Assembly (NCBI RefSeq): GCF_032854445.1
Contig: NC_088301.1
Span: forward strand, 37,681,187-37,745,186
Length of the DNA: 64,000 nucleotides
Reading direction: 5' to 3'
Source: Liolophura sinensis
Lineage: Eukaryota > Mollusca > Polyplacophora > Chitonida > Chitonidae
Shown: positions 1 through 14,168 of the stretch, in pieces
How the letters are laid out: each line of letters opens with the position of its first letter
How positions within the stretch are numbered: the stretch's first letter is position 1
Notes under the pieces: generated by a model
Seen by the model: the letters and a program-made list of their open reading frames with translations, nothing else
Told to the model about the DNA's origin: nothing
Database searches by the model: none
Position numbers and translations under genes: made by a program

Positions 1-1843
1 AGACACAAAAGCTGCCTTTGTGAATTTCAAACAGTAGTTCAATGGCACCAGACCAATATTGTTCCTTTGCTTAGAAGCTGTGACCAGAAATACAACTATG
101 TTTTCTTAGCCAATTGCCGGCCCAATAGATACTGAAACCTGTCGTTTGGAATATGCATTCAAAACATGGATATATCTCAATGTGTTTCTTATTCAGACAA
201 TTTCATGTTGACATCAACATGAATATGCTTTCCAAATAGATAGTTATAGTTTGAATGATTTTATTAACATGTGTTTTTCACATAAACGTATCTGTGTAAG
301 CCAGAATAATGAGAGTCTTTGTTCATCAATATTTAGTAGATAATATTTTTCACTTAAAATTAACTATGTAAGCTAGAGTGAATATCACATTCCGACATCA
401 TCATCAGTAGAATTGATTTATAAATGAAATAATGAAAATAATGAAATTCGACCACGGAGCGAATGTCGCTCAGTCCAAGAAATCAAGCGATTTATTGGAT
501 GAAGACGTATACCGAGAAAGCCTCCTAATGTGTTTTGTGGAAATTCATGGACTACGAATTTGAACTTTGATATGGAATTCATGCCTGGAATATCCACTGT
601 CTGCCCTGCATCATTGAAAACTGACGACCGCTTCTCTTTTGTGTGTTACCGGCTTTATTTCATATTTGTATAATTTCTTCCATATCTTTGTCTTTGGGAG
701 CTAGTGTTAAACGTTGTTTTGGAAATGGATCTTGCGATTATCAACTTGGAACGCCCTTTAAGGACTGGTATATGAATGTCGGACATGACGCTTATATTTG
801 TAGAAGAGATATATGTAGCTGACAATATGTGCTGTTACATATCCGATATGTATCTCTCTTCAAAACTTTAACGGACATTTTGGACTGTTTCTGTTGCTTA
901 CTGAATATTGTTCTAAAGATATGAAGCTTCATCTGTCAACTACAGCAGTAGTGCCACACCCTCAGGACATTACCTCGAAGAGGTAAAACATTTATGACAG
1001 ACGAGCGAGTTTATTTTCCAGTGAAGTTTAGCTCGCTTGCTGGTCTGCCTGTTGCCGAAACAAGACGGGTAGGTGTTAAAAGTAAATTAATGTGTTTGTA
1101 AACGCCTGGTAAAGACATTAGCCATGTAAACCGATCTGCCATCTAAACAGTAATTAAGTTCGACATGTTTAGGGTAGGCTGGCGGTGATAAGGCGTTTAA
1201 ACAGCCACTCGCTGACAGCCGTCCCCTTATTGCCTCCCCCAATGGATGTACAAGTTAGTTCGCAGACACAAAAATAACAGAGCAACCCTCTCCCTCCGGC
1301 TTGCAAACATTATTAATAGTCTTCATAAATATGTACATTCCTGAGTCTTGCTGGGTGAATGTGCCGTGCGCCTGTCGTCGCGAGTAACTGGGCTGATAGA
1401 CGCGCGCAACTGGCAAGTAATGGCAGAAGACGCGATGTGTATGTCGGGGGCCACAGAAACGGCGAATTATACACGGCTTTCACGACAATCCATCTTTTCA
1501 ACACGATGTTAATGTATTTACTAAAGGCCAGGGGAAACAGAAGAAAAATAAATTATTGGTAATGCGTGGTTTGTGTAGCAGTGTTTAGCAGACATAGCAG
1601 GCGAGCATTCGAATGATGCATTAGGAAAGATAGTTTGCCACATACTGGACAAAAATTTACTTAAACTCGCGGCATATCTATAAGACTGGTTAAAACGTTA
1701 GAATTTTCAAATTCAAACGTTTTAGTTCATACTAAATTAAGCTGCTACATAAGATGAATTTAAAATGGTTTGTTTATTTACTGGATTGGTGATATTCATG
1801 AACTCATGAATATTTCACTTAAACGACTTCGGAGAGCATTATT
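1..1843. other. Intergenic, nothing recognised
   Basis: No coding signal. A short block near 725-770 weakly resembles the edge of the dispersed repeat described at 2237-2740. Confidence 0.5.
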
Positions 1844-2016
1844 GCTGGAAGAAACCGGGTAGAGCCAAGGGGATACCCACGACCATCCTCATGTTGTTGG
1901 CATAACTTCCCACGTACGGCCGGAGAGGAGTCCAGCATGAGCGACCGCATTGGTGGGAGGCATCTGGGTCATTGCGCCGCGCTGGCGTGCTAACCCCCTC
2001 GGCCACGGAGGCTCCC
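1844..2016 (-). repeat. tRNA-derived SINE copy (second family)
   Basis: Read on the minus strand it starts CCTCCGTGGCCGAGGGGG followed by GTTAGC, which looks like a tRNA box A, then continues into the body shared with the copies at 18635, 44237 and 45443 (CCACGTACGGCCGGAGAGG on the plus strand). It lacks the 3' tail, so it is truncated. Confidence 0.7.
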
Positions 2017-2236
2017 AAAAAGCTTCATAATAACGAAATATAGTAGTTTATTTAACTAGTCAAAGCTCACATAATAAACTCAACATTAATCCATTTTCGA
2101 TGGAATTTTTCGTAGTATATAACAGTCATCATTGTATTGTTTTGTTGCTTTTCACTGTACAAGCTCATATGCATAACAAAATCCTAGAGGATTGATTCAT
2201 CATCAATATTCATGTGGTATAAACTAGACAAACTGT

Positions 2237-2740
2237 GTCAAGGTTATTCAATCAAACGTCTTCGCTCTAAGTGTCGTAAGTTTTACAATGAGTATAATTC
2301 TCTTGCAAGTCAATATGGGCAGAGCGTCCAGTATCTCTGGCGCTCTGCTTCATGATTGTCGAATTCCGCTGAACCCGGCGCTAGGGGATGTATATTCATC
2401 GTGTTGAATTAGATCGCCACGTTGGATATATCAACACCTGCAATCAAAGCGCAACGGAGTTACATATTTTGTTATCGACAACTTATTCGCTAGCACGGCG
2501 CAAGACTTCAATGCTGATTTCACTCATTCGCCTAGAACATACCTTACATCTTTCAAATATTATCGAAAACTATTGAGTGCTTCTCTTAGTTTGATTTCAT
2601 ACTTTATATACTTTTGTAGTTCTTTGGTCGTATGCGTTATACGTCGTTTTTAGAATTGTGATTCTAAAAACTTGGGAGGTCCTTATTGTTTGACAGCTGG
2701 TATAAATGTCTGTTTCGACGCATAGATTTACACATTTTTC
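2237..2740 (+). repeat. Dispersed repeat, copy 1
   Basis: Shares extended similarity with 57276-57480 (same strand) and 57530-57965 (opposite strand), including TTACAATGAGTATAA, GTTGAATTAGATCGCC and a TTCGCCT block. No coding frame or catalytic motif is visible. It may be a non-autonomous element or a decayed autonomous one. Confidence 0.65.
2646..2671. repeat. Perfect 11-bp stem-loop
   Basis: GTTTTTAGAAT, loop TGTG, then ATTCTAAAAAC, near the end of dispersed repeat copy 1. Confidence 0.8.
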
Positions 2741-4923
2741 TAACTACGTCAGATGTGTGTGGTCAGTTGCTATGCGTGAATGAACAACTGTTTGAAACTA
2801 TTGTTCCAAGATCTTCCCACAAGACCAGTTCTACAGTTTGAATAAGAGTATTTATGACCTGCTCAAATTCACAGCAGATAGAAAGCATTCAGGACTCAGA
2901 TCGCTACGTCGAATGTTGCAACTCCTCAGCATGATGACCTTTTATTTGTGATGTGGATAACATTTTAGGGAGAAAACTTCTGTTCGAATTACTTTAGCCG
3001 TTTACAAATACATTACTCTGCCGTTAACGTTCAATGTGTTTATTGCAGTGGTGTTTAGCACCACAGCAGTCAGATTTAAATGGGGAGAAAATCTAGCAGA
3101 TCCCGGAGGAAACCCTGCATGGCACCTCGTATGGTGCAAAAGAAATCTCCTGACATAAAGCCTCTGTCAAACAACCATCAGGGAGTTGTTTTGCACCTGC
3201 GACCTCAATAATTAATTAACGGAGGCATGAAACCTCAAAATAAGTCTACTTACTTTAAAAATATACCGGACATTAAGGACACATTCAGTTGTTGATGTCT
3301 TTAGTATTGATTACATATTTGTCTTTTATCTAACGCCATAATTTGTTATCAATAAGTACATTTCTTATAAATAGTGTGTGCGTCCAAGATATAGCTATTT
3401 ATTGGGTTTACCGTCCAGGGTGATTAAGACATGTAAGGTTCATAATGACTTGAAACAAATGCAAATTAAGACAGACAGACCGTACAAGCAAAAAGGTTTA
3501 TTCTAATATTTATTTTCTGCAAACAAAAGATACATCTGTTTTTGTAGACAAAAGGTGGTTCATCTGATTGTTTTGGGTTTCATTTTCTGTTGCCTCAAAA
3601 AACAAATACAAACAAAAAAACACACGCACACAAACCTACACGAAGACCGTCTTTGGAACACAAGTGACGTTTTGTCAATTCCAGCGTGGTTTTACAGCAG
3701 GCCGATAAATTCTAGCCCTATGTGACAGGGGTTAGAATGATCGGGTGATTGATTCTTAGCCAATCAGACTGCACGAATGTTATACAACACCTGGTTCTCA
3801 TAGGAATGTTTCTTTCTGGTGTTCCATTATTCATCTTGTGTTCTCATTAGTGTTGGAGAAAGAAAACAACAATTAGGACAAGGGAGGCGTAAAAAACAAA
3901 TATTTCGGTGATGTGGTGACGGGAGGCTAATGGTAACGGAGAAGGGCTTGAGGGCAATCCATCTCTGTCGCCATGATAGATTTTACAGCAAGGGGCAAGT
4001 TACGGCCGGCTTGAGATCTATTGAGCGAGAGTTGCCTCATTTCGGGGGTTAAAGCTTGCCATCCTTCAGCACATGTGTCTAAACATTTCACCCGACGATT
4101 CTAGCGGAAAAGCCAGAAAAAATATACACTTCAATAACATTAGCCGAGGAACATAGTAGCTGGCGTTTGTTGAAAGTGTTCGAGAGAAAGTTTTGTCTAA
4201 ACAAAGCAAACAGTAAGCTGATCAGACTAACCAAATGTCTTCACTACCTACCGCTCAGCGTGCAGCAATGCTCATATGGAACGCCGCTCAAAGAATGGTG
4301 AAATGGAGCGTGCGTGGAGGGGTCACATGGGAAGGCGGGTATCATGAAGTCCTACTGGGCTAACAACTGCCTGCCTAAACATACCTGCTACTGTATTAAT
4401 GTCCAGTGTTTACACAGCATTTTGCGAACAGAGAGGGTATAATTTCCACATCTGATCTAGGGTACTATTCAGCCGTATATATACACTCTGTTATATCAGC
4501 CTCTTCCGGAGTATATATCAGACGACATTCACTTTGCGTCTAAATCCGATTCAAACGATGCGATTGTCGAGTCGAACCGACGAATGAAAATAGAACATAC
4601 CTTATTTGATGTTACAAATTGCATCGTCTTAGAGTGCTTTTTGTCCATTTTTCGTTCAACCTAGCTTGTTGAACTCGACGTGTCGATAAGCCAAGTCGCA
4701 TCGTGTGAAGACGACTTTACATAGATAAAGATGTCGTCAAATCTCTGTCCGGAAACGTATTATTATAAAACAGTGCCATGTTTAACCAAAAGGAAATTGT
4801 ACCTTCTTTGAAACAGTGGCTGATTGCTTTCTAAGCGCATATTATTTCCCACTTGACCATATTTTCTGTCACGAAATGTTAATATGATGTTAATAAGTTA
4901 TCTTGGATTTATCATAAACCTAA
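2741..4923. other. Intergenic, nothing recognised
   Basis: AT-rich; no convincing coding sequence or repeat seen. Confidence 0.5.
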
Positions 4924-5760
4924 GTGTCAAATCCGGAATTCATTTGCCAGCCCTTCTTCAAAATACCAAGTAATGTACAACACGTCCGTTCAGTAAGCCA
5001 AATGAATATGGAACCAAAGATGGTGCGGTGCTGTCAAGCAAGACAAGTTGATAATCTCAACATCCAACTGCAGAAATATATAAGAATGAATAACTCTTCT
5101 TTCAAGTTAGAAGTGATAATTGGTTTTCCATTATACAAAGAAGATACTGGAAGACATACTTCAGACATATCAAAATTAATGAGGTGTCATAATGAAAGTC
5201 TAAACGGTACATTTATAGTATCCGTGTTGAAAAAATATGCAAGAAGATGCATTTCATTCACACTGAAACTGGCTCCATACGAGCTGCATGCAGATATAAA
5301 ACCATGGATTAACAGTGGATTCATCCATCCTAAAGAATACAACATCCCATGGTATAAACATGTAGGCCTATATGCGCGATATATGAAACCTCTTCATGCC
5401 TTCCTGTCGGATATTGATGTACACAACATGTAAGGTACTTCGTACTTGTTGTCATTAAGGCAGTTCTCACATGCGGAGGGGGGGGGGGATTAATTTGTAA
5501 TGGCGTTTCCCCATCCAAGTTGAATGATGCACGCCATTAACGGAACGTTGAATAAATTATTTTCCCAAGTAAACTGCCAATTGAGGCTGCTTTACATAAA
5601 TGTCCAGTACCCAAGAGAACTAAGCCTTTACACAGCTGTCGTAAAGAACATCGATGGTATAAGGATACACGCGTGGACAGTAAAGAGGGGGAATGTTAAC
5701 ACATGGAGTCCACAGAAAATGCTAGCCTTTGACAAATTACGCATGTTCAAACAACGATAG
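4924..5760 (+). pseudogene. Unrecognised broken reading frame
   Basis: I do not recognise this. One reading frame is open for about 169 codons (to the TAA at 5431-5433), is interrupted by three stops around an 11-G run (5478-5488), and is open again from 5524 to 5760 in the same frame. The residue composition is protein-like (KPWINSGFIHPKEYNIPWYK; LRLLYINVQYPRELSLYTAV). There is no signal peptide, no obvious ATG at the left edge (a TAA immediately precedes it) and no strong splice acceptor. A GTAAGG at the first stop could act as a donor. It could be exons of an unknown gene, a decayed gene, or chance. Confidence 0.3.
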
Positions 5761-7295
5761 ATAACATTTCAAGACATGCTTGGGTACACCGTTAAGTACA
5801 CATTTTAAGTGTTAGGACCTGTAGCAGCGAGTGAGAAAATTGGCAACAGCCTGAAAAACTTTGTTGTGATTTCTCACCGGTTTTAAAACCGTGTCTTCTG
5901 ACGGGTTCCTAACACCCACACGAGTTAATTCTCACATGCGTAATTAATCCTGGAACATATAACACTGGTGTACGCGTTTCATCAAGGCCCTTTTCTTTAC
6001 TTTTATGTTTGCAATTGGATTTGTTTTACCAAACATTACATCGGAGTTAGATTTAAGACTGAAAAAGTTAGTAAAATATGTAATCGAGAATAATATATTT
6101 TATAGAGCTGTTTGCTTATCTAAAAGCCCATGGCTTTGGTTTTATTATGAGTGCTAAAAGGCTGTAAATTTTGAACATGAACAACAGATTTAATCGTAAA
6201 GCTGTATACAATACGTCCTCAGCCCATAATGCTCGCAATACATTCTTACTCTTAAAATCAGCAGTGGGTTCATTCAAAAAGTGAATTATGGCATGCTGAA
6301 TTACTTATGCAGATAAATTTATGTTATTTTCTTTAATGTACAAGTTAATGTTGTATAGGAAGACATGAAATATTCATTTCTCTTCACGTTCAATAACACA
6401 TATGCCAACTGTATGACCTTTAAACATTAGGATTCACACGTGTGTCTTTGACAGCTTAGCCTTGGCATAATTTCGCCCTTTAAACATTTGAAAGTGAAAA
6501 TCATTGGTGTCATTCTTGACCCGTGTGACACAGACTCATGATTCTGAAGAGAGCATGGGGAGGAGGGTGGCAGTGTCACACGCGGAATTCCTTTAGAAAA
6601 TTTCAGAACTTACAGATTTCAGGAGTTAAAAAACTCTGGCTGTTCAGATAAATGCAGCGAAGGTGATCGCTGGTCGAATGTGGGGTGTTTATGTTGAGAA
6701 CTAACGTAAACCAACTTCTCACATCGAACAACAATAAATCTGGAAGCGATTTGGCCAAGTTGCCATTCCCAGCTAATTCTACTCATGGTCGGGTTTCCCG
6801 GTCAGAAAATCGTGTGGGAAGAGGATGCCAGCGTCACAATAGGAACCACGTGAGGAGAATAATTTGTGACATATTTGGAACAGGAACACTCCGCCGGCAG
6901 CATTTAGGGCCATTTCCTCTCGGCGATCATAGGAGTATATCAATGGCGTTGACGTGTGTGGTTAAATACGAGACGAGAAGTGTTTACATAGTCCATGAAA
7001 TATGATAAATTTACCACAAAAGCGTACAATTGTTAAACAATAGCTTCCAAGGCCCGACGGTATGCATTGCTGCGGAAGGGATCTTTAGAGAGAGACAATA
7101 CAGATAATACAGTCTTCATTTTCATTGTAAACTTGCTACGGGTAAGAACTTTGCGTCAACGGTGTAACTGATTTATATACCCTTTATCAAAACAGTCCGA
7201 CTCCCGGAATATAGGGTGTGTTAATCAAATAGCTACAGTAACAGTAGCTGCAAAGCAACGTGTGTTTTTCTTGACATGTTGACATTAGTCTAGTC
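5761..7295. other. Intergenic, nothing recognised
   Basis: No feature supported by eye. Confidence 0.45.
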
Positions 7296-7488
7296 ATAAT
7301 CTTGTAATGATTGGGACAATAATGGGCAAAACAAAATATTTGCAAAATGTTTACTATTGTCGTCCAAGTGCAGATGGTAAAGAACAGTTGGAAAATTAAT
7401 AGTGATAATCTTGTGGCGATTGAGGGAAACATGGTGCAAGACAGGAGTCTTGCAATTTGCTTACTGTTGTAGTCCAAATACGGATGGT
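7296..7488. repeat. Diverged direct repeat, period about 107 bp
   Basis: Two blocks both begin ATAATCTTGT and end with a TAGTCCAA/CGTCCAAG then CAGATGGTA/CGGATGGTA motif, at about 7296-7380 and 7403-7488. Short open frames crossing them look incidental. Confidence 0.55.
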
Positions 7489-9123
7489 ATTTCCTTGCAC
7501 ATGGATATATACATGTACTGCGCACACACACACAATCGGCTCAAAGGACTGGCTGCAATATGGTATACAGTGGCAGAATGACTTCCATGTCTCCCGCCTG
7601 TATGGTCTAAACAAACCAGTGCACGGTTGGGACGAAGGAATGCAACGACTAGCGATAAAGTTTGTGTTTCTTTGTCAGACAGCAGAAACAAACAGCCTCT
7701 TTGTTTATCTACAATACTACACAGCTGGTGTAAATATTATCCATCGGCCTTTTCCAAACAGATTTCTGACTTGCCTTCACTCTCTTGAGAGCTGTGGGCC
7801 TGCTCAGATACGGGCCTCTGATAGCCAAGACTGCCTGATCCGACATCAAGTTGAGTGTGAAAACGTTTAGTGTTTGTTCAGGGCATTGGCCGCCTCAGTC
7901 TCAGTTCTGGCCGACTGGAAACAGCGGGATTGTATAGTCCTAGATCATATCTTCGCTTGGCAAATAAAGAGCGATCGGATACTTTGGGTATCGAAATGTT
8001 TAATAACATTTGTCAGGCTGGATACACAGTTGAGCAGATTACCAGCCAATGAAACAACGAAGTAGCTAGTTAGGGGTAGAAGGCAAATAAACAAAGCCAT
8101 GGCCAGAAAGCGACCAGCAGAAAAGCTGGGGGCGATGTTGTGGCAAGACAAAAGTTCAGCTTAGCCTGATTACAGGGATTCCGTGCCACTGTAGATTGGA
8201 AAGGGAAACAAACAAGAAGCCGGGGTAAAAGCTGCGGTAGGTGTCAGCTGCTTTCTCCCGCGCTCCTTGTAACTTATTCGGCTTGGAGTTTGTTTAACCC
8301 ATACGGAATGCCTCATTCAAGCAAGCCAGAAGGCCCGTCCGTGAGAAGAAGGTTTCTTGGAAAGTATATTCCTAACACTTTCAAAAAGTCGGAAACTTCC
8401 TTATAGAAAATGACATAGAAGCCTAGTCATGTTTTTACGTTTTGGAATACTTATTAGCTCACTTCATACATGCGCTTGTCCTTATATATAATTTTTCAAA
8501 ACTCACGTAAATAATAAAAGAAATCATGCACCACCATCATCAGATGACTCATTTTCTGTTTCTCCATATTTTTATCCAATATTCATTTTATATTTTCCTA
8601 ATGAATGCACTAAAATGATAACTACCTGTCGGTTATTAATTAATATACCACAATTATTACTGACTATAAAAAAGTACTCATACGTGTAATTATACTGGAA
8701 GTCAGTTTTTTCTAATGTATAATCCATAAGTGTATATATATCGTCCCAGAGAGAAAACTAGTCATATACGATAATGTGCTTCACCATGCAAACTTTAGAA
8801 TGTATCACCATGAAACAGTATGATTCCTGTAGGTGTAAATATTCATTGGACACATGCAGAAACAGCTATACACAGTAGCCATGCATGGTGGTGGAGGTTC
8901 TATAAGCTAGTACTATTAAATAATTTACATAAACAATTGAAAAAAAAACTTAATTGACAATAGTGAAGATCTCATCGATTACGAATGACCAGTTACCAAC
9001 TATCGTCCCTGCTGTGGCTTTGCTATCTCGTCCGAAATGCACGTGAACTGAGACGTGAACCTAACAGGATTTAGGTGAACTGAGAATGAAGCACCTATAG
9101 ATTTGAAGAAAGACGATAAAATT
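7489..9123. other. Intergenic, nothing recognised
   Basis: A 137-codon open frame at 7457-7870 crosses repeat sequence and has no recognisable domain or conserved pattern, so it is not called as a gene. Confidence 0.45.
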
Positions 9124-9131
9124 ACACACAA

Positions 9132-9195
<64 letters not shown>
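9124..9195. repeat. AC then AT compound microsatellite
   Basis: About 55 bp of CA repeats, with one G interruption, run into about 15 bp of TA repeats. Confidence 0.97.
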
Positions 9196-12100
9196 CTGAA
9201 AGAAGCAACAGTTCATTTTGTGTCAAATTACAAACTTCACCCCTTGTCTGGATATTGGCTGTTTCTTTTTTATATACGATTCAAATGATTTTCTCGTACA
9301 CGTAAAGTAACTCTGTTCAAACAAATTAACCTACGAATACTGATGAAATAAATAAATACGTAGATAGATAAATAAAGAAATAATGCCAACACACCATATA
9401 CATTCAGATCAAAGAGTCGCATACGATGTGAGAAATGGTCTGAGTTTTCATTGCTGATTTGTTCACTTGAGTTACTCTTTAATACATAAATCCAGACTGT
9501 CACAATCTTCAGTGTTTATTCTTGGTTGATATCAGTTGCGAAAAAACGTCTAGGCTTACACAGGGTACAAGGCTGTTATCGTAAAACGACACATTTATTT
9601 TCAACAAGGTTGACATATGGTAAAACAATCAGAACATGGTATAACAGCCTGCTGGCTGAATCTAAAACCGCTAAATAAAGTGGTTTATTCCGAGATCTAG
9701 ATCATAAAAGAAAGTGGTTGACATCGCCTTCGACAAACACCAAGGCAGAATTGACCTCCAAGCCGCGCGTACCATAAATCTTCGGTTTTTCTCTTTTCGG
9801 CTTTTGGTGGTGCGAACAAACTGAAGTGACAAGTTTATAAAATTACTAAGTTTATATGAGTCTTACATCAAAGTAATGCCCCACTAGAGAAAAGAGTATT
9901 CTCTGGTTTTCTAAGACTCAGGGCCACGCGGGCCGGTTTTAATGACAGCAAGATGGCGGCCTACCCCATCAATCGCAACTCAGTGACAGCAAATTCCTTC
10001 CCATGAGACGCTTTGTAAATATCGTTCCACAAGAGCAGGAGAATTGTGCAGAGTTTAACACAATAGAATTACAATAATTCAACGTCCTGTAACGACAAAG
10101 ATTTAACTTCTCTTTAATAGCACACTATTTCACGAGTACAAAGCTCTTGCTTGGTTTTCTATAGGAGATGGTTCCGAGTGAAAATCTACGGTGCCTAGGT
10201 CAAGACATTATACTTTGTTCCGGAACCTCGTTAATCTTACAGTCTTTGGATTTCTCTTCGTTTAAGCATCCTACGAGTTAATTGAATTTTCCCAGTTTGA
10301 TATCACATCAGTGTCCGTTATATTGTGCAGAGAAAATTGTTTTGCCACAACATTTGCGCGAAGTGTCTATAAATTCCCTGTAGCCCAATGCTCAGCGTCA
10401 TTTCTATTCTTCAATCACAAGGAAATTGCCTGTCGAAATATTTACAGACCTTCTTTTAAATCCCGAATCTGTACCTCTATTCATCCATTCAGCAAAAGAA
10501 AACGAGTTGAGACATTTATATGCATGTCATACAAAATTTTAAGAAACCATTAATATATTGGTCCATCAACTTCACAAATATATTAAGATGTATTATTGTT
10601 CCAGAAGTAAGTATTACATAAGTACAATCGTTTCTCGATTTTTCTCGACGCTTTACCAATGTTGTTTTAGTAATTTATCAGCCCTGCTTCTGAGTTCCAG
10701 CATCTCGAGTTCGAATCCAGGTATATTTTATTTGTTTCAACCTTAACTCCGGATGTACTAATTTGCAAGGGATCTCATGCGGATTCATATTGTGCCAGTT
10801 CATCCGCGGTTATAATCGACCAACCGAAATTAGTCATTAGTTTTTCGGGGTTTTTTTGCCAAAGTTCAGTAAATATATACAGTGTTTCGGCTAAGCCTGA
10901 AATAAAAGGTTCGGAGACACAAAACATGCTTTCATTCCTATGTTAATGCCAGTGTACAACTTACAGGTGGACCACAGATTACATAACTACTTCTGTGTGT
11001 GAAGTATACAAAATGTGTACCACTCGTAGGAACAGCATTGACAGGATTTATGCGAATTTGTATACGTTCAGACTAATAAACATTCATTATGGGCAACTAA
11101 ATGACCCTTCTTGTAAATAAAAAAATCATATGTAGTCAGAAAAAATATGAACAGAAATAAAATACAATAAAGTACATCTTTGATTCTGTTTGTTTTTTTT
11201 TGTTTTGTTTTTTTTTTTGACAATGGTAATTTTGTTTGTATAAATATTAGAAAAGGACATCTATTTAACAACTATTGAAGTAAAATATGACGCTGTTCAC
11301 AAACATAAAATTGATGAATTAAACCACATGTAATAAATTTACACGGCAAACCAGCAATACATTGTTACATACACATATAGCATGTACTCTGTACAAGCAC
11401 TGAGGACTTTGTATACTGTAAATTTTGTAGCTGAAGGACCCTTAGTAAATACTTGTACCTGTTCCGAACGTTTCATAAAAAACGTGCAAGAATATAAAGC
11501 GTCTTGAAATATGAGCAGCAACGCAAACTTTAAATAATCAGTGGGAATCTGTACTTGTCCACTGTGGACGTTTGTGTTGACCAATTTTAGATCTCAGACG
11601 ATATTGGGAAGGCTTGCTAAGAAGACATAGCCTGGAGACATGCTGATCGTAGTCAAGCGCTAATTTGGCCAGAGTTTATTGCTTTGTTTCGACCGGTGGC
11701 CGACGAAGGCCAATGAATCTAATCTCCTCGCAAAATGTTGACATAAAGTGTCCACAAATATTAGAATAAGACAGATTTTTCAAGTCATCCAGTGTTCAAT
11801 AAAAGACAGTTTCCGAGATGGAAAGAGACTAATAATATATCTAAGGCGTATTGGGTCTGTGACGCTAAGCGCGCTCCATCCATGTGGAGAGGCCCTCGAG
11901 AGGTGCGTCAACAACGACGTCCAAACAGAAACTAAGGTTCTGGGCAGGCAATATCCGGCTTGGCCAAACTTTGAAGAGTTTACCAAGAGGAGCGCTGGGC
12001 ATTTGGCAGCCCGAGGGGAAAACGTTCTCAGGCCATTCCTTCTCACAGTTTCCTTCCTCTTTCGCTACACTGGTTAATAAGCTTCGCTTCTTGTGGCTTG

Positions 12101-12968
12101 TGGATCAGCCAGCCACTGTAGCAGTTATGAATAGCCTCTGGCGACTTTCTAAATGCGAGCGTAAATCAGTGTGTTTCTAAAGAAAAGGAGTCTTAAAGGT
12201 TATAAACACTTAACACACGGCACTTTGTCGGTGGTGGTGCTGGAAAACCAACCGAGTCTTTGGTAAGGAAGACAGCACAGTTGCCGAGAGGTAGACTGAC
12301 TGTGGATCGGTCTTGATGACGCCTTGTGCTCCCACACTTGACTTTTATACTCCCCACAACTGAGTTAGAGAACTGTTTCCGTAATTAGCGGATTATTGTT
12401 AAGAGCGACGTCATGAATGGTGGCCGACTTGTATGGCGAGAGGAAATGTTATTGTGAAGCAAAAAACCCGCAAATCAACAAATTGTTCAACTTTTATGAA
12501 AGCAGACAAACGTGCGAATGTTATGATTGGATAACAAATATGACCGTTAGAGCAACTGAAAATACCTTTAAAGTTTCTAACAATTTACATTTACCATTTT
12601 AGATCTGAAGTAATTCTTATGCATGTTACACATGGGAACAACGCTTGCTGCATAACAACAGTTGTTGCTAATATACTTAACAACAAAGGACTCCAGTAAA
12701 AACATATAAATAATGTTGTGTGGTATATTAAACATGTTGACATTTTGAAACATTGACCTAAAAGAGCTGAGATAAATTTACCCATCACATGCAGTTAAGA
12801 TAATGTAAACAGTTAATATATGAATGGGCAAAAATTACTTCAAGGGACACTTTTGATAGCTTTATTCATTATAAACTTAAAACTGCATTTCCCCAGTCCA
12901 TATATCTTGGTTTTTATTATCACCGTCATGCATTCTACCTCCGATTAAAAGACCTTGATAATTAACCA
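9196..12968. other. Intergenic, nothing recognised apart from one motif
   Basis: AT-rich with T tracts. It contains AAGATGGCGGC at 9950-9960, which fits the YY1 consensus often found near animal promoters, but no transcript-like structure was seen nearby. Confidence 0.4.
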
Positions 12969-12991
12969 TTATATATATATATATATATATT
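12969..12991. repeat. AT microsatellite
   Basis: About 22 bp of TA dinucleotides. Confidence 0.9.
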
Positions 12992-14007
12992 AACTATGTA
13001 TGAATGATCGATGACTTATTTAATACAAGAGTACTTACCGGTATTTAATAACCCAACTATGTTTTTTTTAGTAATAAATTAAAGTGAGGTCCATTTATGA
13101 TCCACAGTTTTATTGTTCATTTTAATTCATTTGTCAAGGAATGAAAGATCGTAATAATCACCATCAAACAGTGAGGTCATCATGGTTTGTTAGCAAATTT
13201 AGCTGAATTAGTTGGAAATATCTACACATCTATATTAAAACATTTGCCAACAGTTTTTTGTCAGTACTGCGTTTCACTTAAATTTAATTTTCGGAGCAAA
13301 TGACAAAATAATTTGACCAAATCTTGTAAATAACTTTTCTATTCAGATCAGATCTTGCCATTCAGATCATGGTTATGTTTATTTTTGTGTTTGTTGGCGT
13401 TTCCATGTATCTAAAATTTCCCTCTGTTCCACACTGAGGGCCACTGAGTCTTGGATGAGACACATGTCTATTTCAAGTACAAACCTATATTTTCATGTCT
13501 CCATACCATCTACAGAGCCATAGTCCATTCAGCTGAACAGTATAAGACTATAAAGGAACTCGTAAATGGCTCGTGATTCGTGACAATGTATTTTGGTTTT
13601 GTAATAACAGGAGGAAATTCTTGTTGGCGGAAAATAAAAGTTTGTTCTAGGCGATGAACATTCTATGGGCAGCGCTCTGTCATGTCCTATATGGGTACCG
13701 GCAAGCCAGTGATAGGCCGTGTCAACGGGGATAGGGGTAATATATGGCCTGTACAACACTCGCTAATAACTTAAACATTGCTAATAGCTTTCGCCGATTA
13801 TCCCAAAGAGCTATTTCCCACCTCTTTCAACCCCTACCAACAGACGTACCTTTGACAGATCTGCCCAAAGGCGTCAGAAGTGCAAAAACGAGCCGCATAT
13901 CGCTTACATATCCCTTGGCCTCTGCACGACAGCAATCCTAGACTTCATATTTCCACAACGCCATTTTCCACATATCGTCTCTCTTCGCAGCGATCAACAA
14001 CCGCATG
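12992..14007. other. Intergenic, nothing recognised
   Basis: No supported feature. Confidence 0.45.
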
Positions 14008-14168
14008 TTTTGACAGATACGAACACACAAATAGGCTTTAAACTAAGATACCTGATACCAACTGGCAGGCTTTTCTAGTACATCACAAAACAGAGACATA
14101 TAGAAGGAGGGAACATGAATTTGGGCAGAAAACAGGATACAATGAATAAGTAAATATATAAAACGACA
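14008..14168 (+). repeat. Left arm of a long-spaced inverted repeat
   Basis: Starts TTTGACAGATACGAACACA and ends AAAACGACA. It matches the reverse complement of 15736-15918 over nearly its whole length (for example AGGCTTTAAACTAAGATACC is present in both). Confidence 0.85.

Noticed and set aside
5478-5488. Poly-G run as a quadruplex or regulatory site
   Set aside because: A single homopolymer run, here and at 19533 and 50538, is more likely a simple repeat or sequencing feature.
7457-7870. 137-codon open frame
   Set aside because: Crosses a diverged direct repeat, no recognisable domain, and overlapping frames on the other strand are similarly long.
9103-9288. Open frame across the CA/TA microsatellite
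   Set aside because: Translates to His-Thr and Tyr-Ile repeats; a by-product of the simple repeat.
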